Below, one piece after another: positions 58,456 to 64,000 of a DNA stretch of 64,000 nt. The DNA is from Lelliottia wanjuensis (GTDB lineage: Bacteria; Pseudomonadota; Gammaproteobacteria; Enterobacterales; Enterobacteriaceae), in NCBI RefSeq assembly GCF_030238365.1, contig NZ_JASSOT010000061.1, positions 168,142-232,141 on the forward strand. The letters run 5' to 3'. The number at the start of each line of letters is the position of its first letter. Position 1 is the stretch's first letter. The notes under the pieces were generated by a model. The model had not been told where the DNA came from and did not search any database. It saw nothing but the letters and a program-made list of their open reading frames with translations. Both the position numbers and the translations under genes were made by a program.

Positions 58456-59910
58456 TTATTTTTCAATCGGATAGATGGTTCCGGTATTCATAATGCCATT
58501 CGGATCGAACTGTTTTTTCAGCCCTTCCAGCAGCGCCCAGGCGGTGCCGTGCTCCGCTTTCGCCCAGTGCACGCGGTGCTTACCGATACCGTGGTGGTGC
58601 ACCATCGAACCGCCGAGGGCGATCGTCTCTTCGCAGATGATTTTGTTCAGCGGGTTGTGGTACTTGTCGATCTCCTCTTCCGGCTTACAGTCCACCACGT
58701 TGTAGTCGTAGACGAAGTACATGTTGGTGCCATTGATGTAGCTGTGGGAGGAGTGGCCGCCGAGCATGGTGATGTCGTCCGCGTGCGGGAATTCAGTGCG
58801 GATACGGTGGATCACGCGCTCGTAAATCTGGTTGATGCAGCTCCAGTCACCGGACACTTCGGTGGTGAAGCCCATGTTGCCGGTTTTGAGGATCTGCACG
58901 CGCTCGGCAGCCACTTTTTCCGGGCCCCAGTTGAGGTTGTTGAACCAGTTTTCGATCAGCTTGCTGTCCACGCGGGTGCACTGCGGGTAGCGCGCCACAA
59001 TCTCGGCGATCCCTTCCCCGGTGGCGCGCGCCATGCGCGGATTGCCTTCGGCCATAAAGATCATCACGCATTTGCCTTCAGCAAAATGGGTGAAGTGCTG
59101 CGTTCCGTCTTCGGCGTCGTACAGGCGGGCAATCGACGGACGATAGCCTTCGACCATCACTTCGCGCAGGATCTCAAAGCCGGTTTTCATCTCGTCGAGA
59201 ATGTAGCCATAGTAGAGATTGTTTTCCGGGGTGAATTTGAAAATTTTCACTGTCACTTCAGTGATGTAGCACAGCGCCCCTTCGTTGCCGATGATGATAT
59301 GACGGATGTCAGGCCCGGCGGCACGACGCGGCACGTTCTTGATGCGGGTAATGGTGCCGTTCGGCAGCACCGCTTCCAGCCCGACCACCATATCTTCGAT
59401 CGCGCCATAAAGAGTGGAAAACTGGCCGATACTGCGCGTCGCCACGAGCCCGCCCATCTGCGCCAGCGGTTTGGACTGCGGGGAATGGCCGGTGGTGTAG
59501 CCTTTGGCGCGCAGCGCGTTTTCCAGCACTTCCAGCGGGACGCCGCACTGGGCGGTGGCCTGCATGTTTTCGATATCAATATCGATAATTTTGTTCATCC
59601 CGGAGCCGTCGAGCACCAGCGAGTTTTTCACCACCGTTTCCAGCCCGCCTTCCGTTGCGGAAGCTCCCGTACGCGGTACGCCGTTGATTTTGTGCTGATT
59701 CATAAATGCCAGCACGTCGGAAACCTGCTGCGTCGAGCCAAGTTTCACCACCGCCGCGGGCAGAGGCAGGGTAAACACGCCGTGAATATCGGCATATTTT
59801 CGAAAGCGGTCGACGCTGTTTTTCTTCAGTACGTTTTCATCGGTCACCACGCGCTCGGGACCGACAATTTCTTTTACCTGTTCAACAATTGCTTCGCGGG
59901 ATAAAGACAT
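58456..59910 (-). CDS. ygcU: FAD-linked oxidoreductase YgcU
   Basis: 484 residues. A PCMH-type FAD-binding domain (RTGASATEGGLETVVKNSLV, SKPLAQMGGLVATRSIGQFS, HIIIGNEGALCYITEVTVKI) followed by the FAD-oxidase C domain (GGSMVHHHGIGKHR with His cluster). Similar to alkyldihydroxyacetone-phosphate synthase and D-lactate or glycolate dehydrogenase-like enzymes. It probably oxidises or rearranges a phosphorylated intermediate and hands electrons to YgcQR. Confidence 0.94.
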   Translation of the reverse strand: MSLSREAIVEQVKEIVGPERVVTDENVLKKNSVDRFRKYADIHGVFTLPLPAAVVKLGSTQQVSDVLAFMNQHKINGVPRTGASATEGGLETVVKNSLVLDGSGMNKIIDIDIENMQATAQCGVPLEVLENALRAKGYTTGHSPQSKPLAQMGGLVATRSIGQFSTLYGAIEDMVVGLEAVLPNGTITRIKNVPRRAAGPDIRHIIIGNEGALCYITEVTVKIFKFTPENNLYYGYILDEMKTGFEILREVMVEGYRPSIARLYDAEDGTQHFTHFAEGKCVMIFMAEGNPRMARATGEGIAEIVARYPQCTRVDSKLIENWFNNLNWGPEKVAAERVQILKTGNMGFTTEVSGDWSCINQIYERVIHRIRTEFPHADDITMLGGHSSHSYINGTNMYFVYDYNVVDCKPEEEIDKYHNPLNKIICEETIALGGSMVHHHGIGKHRVHWAKAEHGTAWALLEGLKKQFDPNGIMNTGTIYPIEK

Positions 59911-59970
59911 AATAATTCCTTTCTGATTTAACGGTAATAAACAGAAACCACCGGATTAAGCGGAAAATGA

Positions 59971-60756
59971 TTAACGGACTAAATAGCCGCCATCGACAAC
60001 TAATAAATGACCATTGACATAATCAGACGCACGACTGGAGAGATAAACCATCGCCCCCATTAAATCCTGAGTATCGCCCCAGCGATTCGCCGGAATATGA
60101 TCCAGTACGCGCTGATTGGTTTCAGGATTACTGCGGGTAGCGGTGGTAATTTCCGTGGCGTAATATCCCGGCGCAATGCCGTTGACCTGAATATTATATT
60201 GCCCGAGTTCGTCACAATAGGCTTTGGTGAATCCAGCGAGGGCATGTTTTGTCGCCGAATAGGCCGGGGACCACTGGCCGCCTAAATAAGAGAACAGCGA
60301 ACAAATATTAATGATTTTTCCGCTCTGCTGCGGGATCATAATTTTCGCCGCTTCATGGCTTAATTCAAATGCCGCCGTCAGGTTGACGTCGATCATCGGG
60401 TCCCAGTCAGCACGACCAAAATCCAGCACTTTATTCAGCTTACAGATCCCGGCGTTGTTAACCAGAATATCGACGGTGCCAAAACGCTCGCAGCAGGCGG
60501 CGATAATCTTGCGCGGCGCGCCGTCGCCGGTGATGTCCACCTGCATAAATTCGACTTCCACGCCCTGCTGCTCAATCAGCTCGCGGGTTTCGCCGTTGTC
60601 TTTGATAAAGCTCGGGATAAACAGGTTGGCTCCCGCTTTTGCCAGCGCCATGGCGAACGCCTGGCCCAGGCCGCTGTTGCCCCCGGTGACGATCGCCGTT
60701 TTTCCCTTCAGGGAGAAGAAATCCATAGAAAATGCGTTAAGCGACTCGATAGACAT
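59971..60756 (-). CDS. ygcW: SDR-family oxidoreductase YgcW
   Basis: 261 residues from the ATG at 60756 (MSIESLNAFSMDFFSLKG), the E. coli start; the longer frame to 60960 runs through the leader terminator. NAD motif TAIVTGGNSGLGQAFAMAL, NNAG, catalytic Ser in NICSLFSYLG, YSATK (Tyr, Lys). First gene of ygcW-U-S-R-Q. Probably a sugar-acid or polyol dehydrogenase. Confidence 0.96.
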   Translation of the reverse strand: MSIESLNAFSMDFFSLKGKTAIVTGGNSGLGQAFAMALAKAGANLFIPSFIKDNGETRELIEQQGVEVEFMQVDITGDGAPRKIIAACCERFGTVDILVNNAGICKLNKVLDFGRADWDPMIDVNLTAAFELSHEAAKIMIPQQSGKIINICSLFSYLGGQWSPAYSATKHALAGFTKAYCDELGQYNIQVNGIAPGYYATEITTATRSNPETNQRVLDHIPANRWGDTQDLMGAMVYLSSRASDYVNGHLLVVDGGYLVR

Positions 60757-60781
60757 AATGTGGCTCCACAATCCTTTAGGC

Positions 60782-60830
60782 AAAAAAAAAGAAAGGCAAC
60801 TTCCCCCGGTAAGAGGGAAGTCACCTTTCT
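60782..60830 (-). terminator. Leader terminator upstream of ygcW
   Basis: On the minus strand AGAAAGG...CCTTTCT (7 bp) closes around ACTTCCC...GGGAAGT (7 bp), followed by nine or more T. This strong intrinsic terminator lies after the promoter and just before the ygcW start, so it must be bypassed for expression. It is the target expected for an antiterminator. Confidence 0.88.
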
Positions 60831-60848
60831 CATGTTCTCTGGTAACTG
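60821..60848 (-). promoter_or_regulatory. Conserved leader motif of the ygcW transcript
   Basis: The leader reads TTACCAGAGAACATGAGAAA then GGTGAC, running into the terminator's 5' arm. The yqcE leader has the same motif (TTACTAGAGACCAAGAGAAA, AGTAA). The position at the predicted RNA 5' end and the identity at about 20 of 25 bases point to one shared RNA-binding protein, most likely YgcP. Confidence 0.65.
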
Positions 60849-60860
60849 TGGATAATTTGT

Positions 60861-60898
60861 AGCATAGCCAGGTAGAGTCTAATGTGATGGAAATCACA
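60861..60898 (-). promoter_or_regulatory. ygcW promoter with consensus CRP site
   Basis: TGTGA-TGGAAA-TCACA (60883-60898) is a perfect CRP half-site pair. TATGCT at 60866-60861 is a plausible -10; transcription would begin near 60850 with CRP centred about 40 bases upstream, a class II arrangement. No -35 is needed in that case. Confidence 0.75.
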
Positions 60899-60939
60899 GA
60901 GCCGTGTTTCAGCCCCATGAAATAACAAATGGTCAGAAG

Positions 60940-60979
60940 CGTGATTATTCTCACACTCAAACACCGTCACGCATGTTAT
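60940..60979 (+). promoter_or_regulatory. yqcE promoter with CRP site
   Basis: CGTGA-TTATTC-TCACA (60940-60955) matches the CRP consensus at nine of ten half-site bases. TGTTAT (60974-60979) is a possible -10, giving a start near 60987-60989 and CRP centred about 40 bases upstream. The predicted RNA starts at the conserved leader motif. Confidence 0.7.
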
Positions 60980-60989
60980 TTGTAGTGTA

Positions 60990-61016
60990 ATTACTAGAGA
61001 CCAAGAGAAAAGTAAT
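60990..61016 (+). promoter_or_regulatory. Conserved leader motif of the yqcE transcript
   Basis: ATTACTAGAGACCAAGAGAA followed by AAGTAAT matches the ygcW leader motif and overlaps the 5' arm of the terminator. Binding here would block the terminator hairpin. YgcP is the candidate protein. Confidence 0.65.
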
Positions 61017-61052
61017 CCTCCTGAAAAGGCGGTTTACTTTTCTCTTTTTTTT
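61004..61052 (+). terminator. Leader terminator upstream of yqcE
   Basis: AGAGAAAAGTAA (61004-61015) pairs perfectly with TTACTTTTCTCT (61034-61045), with inner CC/GG pairs, followed by seven T. It ends 48 bp before the yqcE start codon, so transcription from the CRP-linked promoter must read through it. Confidence 0.92.
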
Positions 61053-61100
61053 GTTTGTTTTTTACCCTATTAACCTGCACCACTAACGTGAGAGATCCCT

Positions 61101-62381
61101 ATGCAACATTCACCCTGGCGTCGCTGGATTACCCTCGCCATTATTAGTTTTAGCGGTGGCGTGAGTTTTGATCTCGCCTATTTGCGCTATATCTATCAAA
61201 TCCCGATGGCAAAATTTATGGGATTTAGCAATACCGAAATAGGGTTAATCATGAGTACTTTCGGAATAACCGCAATTATTCTCTACGCGCCGAGTGGGGT
61301 TATTGCCGATAAATTTTCGCACCGCAAGATGATTACCTCCGCGATGATCATTACCGGCCTGCTAGGATTTATCATGGCCACCTATCCCCCGCTGTGGGTG
61401 ATGCTGCTGATTCAGGTGGCGTTCGCCATCACCACTATTTTGATGCTTTGGTCGGTATCCATCAAAGCCGCGTCAATGCTCGGCGACAGCAGCGAGCAGG
61501 GTAAGATCATGGGCTGGATGGAAGGGCTGCGTGGCGTGGGGGTAATGTCGCTGGCGGTGTTTACCATGTGGGCCTTTTCGCGCTTTGCGCCGGACGACGC
61601 TAACAGCCTGAAAACGGTGATCATGATCTACAGCGTGGTCTACATTCTGCTCGGGATCTTGTGCTGGTTCTTTGTCGCCGACGGGACGAGCCAGAACGCG
61701 CCCGGCGCGGTGGCAGACAAGAAAACCTTTCAGCTCAGCGACATTCTTTCGGTTCTGCGCATCAGCACCACCTGGTACTGCAGCCTGATTATTTTCGGGG
61801 TGTACACGATCTACGCCATCCTCAGCTACTCCACCAACTATCTGACGGAAATGTACGGTATGTCGCTGGTGGCGGCGAGCTACATGGGGATCGTGATCAA
61901 TAAAATCTTCCGCGCCTTCTGCGGCCCGCTCGGCGGGATCATCACCACCTACAGCCGGGTGAAATCCCCGACGCGGGTGATTCAGATCTTGTCTGTGGTC
62001 AGTGCGCTGACGCTGGCGGCGCTGCTCGCCACCAACAGCCAACCGCAGTCCGTCGCCATCGGGATTGGCCTGATTCTGCTGCTGGCCTTTACCTGCTACG
62101 CCTCTCGTGGGCTCTATTTTGCCTGCCCCGGCGAGGCGCGTACGCCGACCTTTATCATGGGCACCACCGTCGGGATCTGCTCGGTGATCGGCTTTCTGCC
62201 GGATGTCTTTGTTTACCCTATCGTCGGCCACTGGCAGGATACGCTGCCTGCCGCCGAAGCCTATCGCAATATGTGGATGATGGGACTGTGCGCCGTGTGC
62301 ATGGTGATCGTCTTTACGTTCCTGCTGTTTCGGAAAATCAAAGGAGAAGAGCAATGTCGAAGCATTACATCATTGGAATAG
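61101..62381 (+). CDS. yqcE: MFS transporter YqcE
   Basis: 426 residues, about 12 membrane helices. MFS signature GVIADKFSHRKMITSAM after helix 2; similar to the E. coli YqcE/UhpC-type transporters. The stop lies 28 bp inside ygcE, so transporter and kinase are translated together: uptake followed by phosphorylation. Confidence 0.94.
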   Translation: MQHSPWRRWITLAIISFSGGVSFDLAYLRYIYQIPMAKFMGFSNTEIGLIMSTFGITAIILYAPSGVIADKFSHRKMITSAMIITGLLGFIMATYPPLWVMLLIQVAFAITTILMLWSVSIKAASMLGDSSEQGKIMGWMEGLRGVGVMSLAVFTMWAFSRFAPDDANSLKTVIMIYSVVYILLGILCWFFVADGTSQNAPGAVADKKTFQLSDILSVLRISTTWYCSLIIFGVYTIYAILSYSTNYLTEMYGMSLVAASYMGIVINKIFRAFCGPLGGIITTYSRVKSPTRVIQILSVVSALTLAALLATNSQPQSVAIGIGLILLLAFTCYASRGLYFACPGEARTPTFIMGTTVGICSVIGFLPDVFVYPIVGHWQDTLPAAEAYRNMWMMGLCAVCMVIVFTFLLFRKIKGEEQCRSITSLE

Positions 62382-63832
62382 ATGGCGGGAGTCAGAGTAC
62401 CAAAGTGGTGATGTACGACCTCAAGGGAAACGTGGTGTGCGAAGGCAAGGGGCTGTTGCAGCCGATGCACACGCCCGATGCCGACACGGTGGAACATCCC
62501 GACGACGATCTCTGGACTTCCCTGTGCGCTGCGGGAAAAGATCTGATGCGCCAGTTCGGCGGCAAGCCGGAGGAGATTGTCGGGATTGGTCTCGGGTCGA
62601 TCCGCTGCTGTCGCGCTCTGCTCAAAGCCGACGGCACGCCCGCTGCGCCGCTCATCAGCTGGCAGGACGCGCGCGTGACGCGCCCGTATGAACATACGCA
62701 GAAAGACGTGGCTTACGTCACCTCGTTTTCGGGTTATCTCTCGCACCGTCTGACGGGCGAGCGCAAAGACAACATCGCCAACTACTTCGGTCAGTGGCCG
62801 GTGGATTACAAAACCTGGGACTGGAGCGAGGACGAGGCGGTCTTTACGAAATTCAACATCCCACGCGAGATGCTGTTTGACGTGCAGATGCCCGGCACGG
62901 TGCTGGGCCATATCACCCCGGAGGCCGCAAAAGCGACAGGTTTCCCGCAGGGTCTGCCGGTGGTGTGCAGTACCAGCGACAAAGCGGTCGAAGCGCTGGG
63001 TGCCGGTCTGCTCGACGATGAAACGGCGGTGATTTCGCTTGGCACCTATATCGCGCTGATGATGAACGGCACCACGCTGCCAAAAGATCCGCAGGCCTAC
63101 TGGCCGATTATGTCGTCGATTCCTGAAACTCTGCTGTACGAGGGTTATGGCATTCGCAAAGGGATGTGGACGGTGAGCTGGCTGCGCGACATGCTCGGCG
63201 AATCTCTGATTCAGGATGCCAAATCCCAGGGCGTCTCACCGGAAGATTATCTCAATCAGAAAGCCAGCCACGTACCGCCGGGCTGCGACGGCCTGATGAC
63301 CGTCCTCGACTGGCTGACCAACCCGTGGGAGCCGTATAAGCGTGGGATCATGATTGGCTTTAACGCCACCATGGATTACGCGTGGATCTACCGCTCGATT
63401 CTGGAGAGCATCGCCCTGACGCTGAAGAACAACTACGACAACATGTGCGCTGAAAGGCAGCACGTGGCGAAGCGGCTGATCATCACCGGCGGCGGCTCGA
63501 ACAGCGATCTGTTTATGCAGATTTTCGCCGACGTGTTTAACCTGCCGACGCAGCGCAATGCGATCAACGGCTGCGCCAGCTTAGGTTCGGCCATTAATGC
63601 GGCGGTCGGGCTGGGTGTGTATCCCTCTTATCAGCAGGCGGTGGAGAAGATGGTGCGGGTTAAAGATGTGTTTACGCCGGTCGCGGCCCATGCGGCACGC
63701 TATGAGGCGATGAACAAAGGGATCTTCAGGGAGCTCACTCAGCACACGGACCCGATTTTGAAAAAATCGTACGCGGTTTTCCATGGGGATTTGAACGAGG
63801 TGGAGGCGATTCAGAGCTGGTCGAACGCGTAG
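62354..63832 (+). CDS. ygcE: FGGY-family sugar kinase YgcE
   Basis: 492 residues from the ATG at 62354 (MSKHYIIGIDGGSQSTKV) with GGAGAAGAG upstream. Phosphate-binding IDGGSQSTKV, SWQDAR and the C-terminal LIITGGGSNSDLFMQIFADV motif are those of FGGY carbohydrate kinases. Substrate unknown. Under the same antitermination leader as yqcE; its phosphorylated product may be the effector sensed by YgcP. Confidence 0.94.
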   Translation: MSKHYIIGIDGGSQSTKVVMYDLKGNVVCEGKGLLQPMHTPDADTVEHPDDDLWTSLCAAGKDLMRQFGGKPEEIVGIGLGSIRCCRALLKADGTPAAPLISWQDARVTRPYEHTQKDVAYVTSFSGYLSHRLTGERKDNIANYFGQWPVDYKTWDWSEDEAVFTKFNIPREMLFDVQMPGTVLGHITPEAAKATGFPQGLPVVCSTSDKAVEALGAGLLDDETAVISLGTYIALMMNGTTLPKDPQAYWPIMSSIPETLLYEGYGIRKGMWTVSWLRDMLGESLIQDAKSQGVSPEDYLNQKASHVPPGCDGLMTVLDWLTNPWEPYKRGIMIGFNATMDYAWIYRSILESIALTLKNNYDNMCAERQHVAKRLIITGGGSNSDLFMQIFADVFNLPTQRNAINGCASLGSAINAAVGLGVYPSYQQAVEKMVRVKDVFTPVAAHAARYEAMNKGIFRELTQHTDPILKKSYAVFHGDLNEVEAIQSWSNA

Positions 63833-63886
63833 ATTTTTTTGCCGGGTGGGTGCGGTCTGATGCCCTCACCCCTGCCCTTATGTCTT

Positions 63887-63914
63887 GATCTTCTCCGCTT
63901 CTGCGGAGAAGATC
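63887..63914 (+). terminator. Perfect hairpin downstream of ygcE
   Basis: GATCTTCTCCGC-TTCT-GCGGAGAAGATC is a perfect 12-bp stem with a four-base loop, 55 bp after the ygcE stop. A second small stem CCCGA/TCGGG follows. No T-run follows, so it may be an mRNA end or an interspersed repeat. Confidence 0.55.
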
Positions 63915-63932
63915 CCCGACTGATCATCGGGA

Positions 63933-64000
63933 GGTTACCGGTGAGCATCACCCGGCCCTGGTGCCACTGAGCCCGTGGGAGAGATTATGCCCCGGTAACC
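63933..64000. repeat. Inverted repeat GGTTACCGG / CCGGTAACC at the right edge
   Basis: GGTTACCGG at 63933-63941 and CCGGTAACC at 63992-64000 are perfect 9-bp inverted repeats 50 bp apart, cut by the window edge. They may belong to a larger palindromic interspersed element together with the hairpin at 63887. Confidence 0.5.

Noticed and set aside
58549..59904. 451-codon open frame opposite ygcU
   Set aside because: Shadow of ygcU with His/Phe/Arg-rich composition typical of antisense frames in GC-rich genes.

Overview
The right half of the window (about 30.2 to 64 kb) is a GC-rich enterobacterial chromosome with conserved gene order: mutS, rpoS-nlpD-pcm-surE-truD-ispF-ispD-ftsB-ygbE, cysC-cysN-cysD-cysG, iap, cysH-cysI-cysJ, queD and the ygcNOP / ygcWUSRQ / yqcE-ygcE cluster. 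The proteins read as close relatives of the E. coli ones. A cysG copy inside the cysDNC cluster and a LysR/MFS insertion between mutS and rpoS point to Enterobacteriaceae of the Enterobacter/Leclercia/Lelliottia kind. The family is secure; the genus is inferred.

The left half (1 to about 30.1 kb) is AT-rich accessory DNA, a stack of mobile and defence modules. It holds the 5' end of hsdS plus hsdM of a type I restriction-modification system; a scar made of a truncated polymerase gene abutting a decayed P4-type integrase (1.7-2.25 kb); and an HNH protein. From 3.4 to 17.7 kb comes an element I do not recognise. It encodes a tail-hub-like protein, a 1195-residue tape-measure/muralytic-like protein, an XRE regulator, a sigma-like protein, a divergent family A polymerase, a retron whose reverse transcriptase is fused to a TOPRIM domain, a Rep-like protein, AlpA, a regularly spaced palindrome array and a tyrosine recombinase. 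No capsid, portal or terminase gene is visible, so it looks like a phage satellite or plasmid-like element. From 17.7 to 28.6 kb lie RadC, a C39-like protein, a DUF2787 protein, Ner-like and Mu-type HTH proteins, several unknowns, an Mrr-like nuclease and an SMC/RloC-like ATPase with a zinc hook. A P4-type integrase (30041-28755) closes the island directly against the 5' end of mutS.

In the core, cysG-cysD-cysN-cysC and cysJ-cysI-cysH supply sulfate activation, PAPS reduction and siroheme-dependent sulfite reduction. The IspD/IspF, SurE/Pcm, NlpD/RpoS block is standard. A hok-type toxin gene sits between iap and cysH, where E. coli K-12 has CRISPR-cas. The last 11 kb encode an uncharacterised catabolic route: transporters YgcS and YqcE, kinase YgcE, dehydrogenase YgcW, flavoprotein YgcU, the YgcQR electron-transfer flavoprotein and its YgcN/YgcO acceptor, with YgcP as a GlpP-family antiterminator. 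Both divergent operons, ygcW- and yqcE-, have a near-perfect CRP site, and both begin with the same leader motif running straight into a strong intrinsic terminator. This suggests that YgcP controls both by antitermination.

The signals I rate highest are the retron with visible promoter and a1/a2 repeats, the satellite-like module, the twin antitermination leaders, the palindrome array, and the island junction at mutS with its chain of overlapping mini-ORFs.
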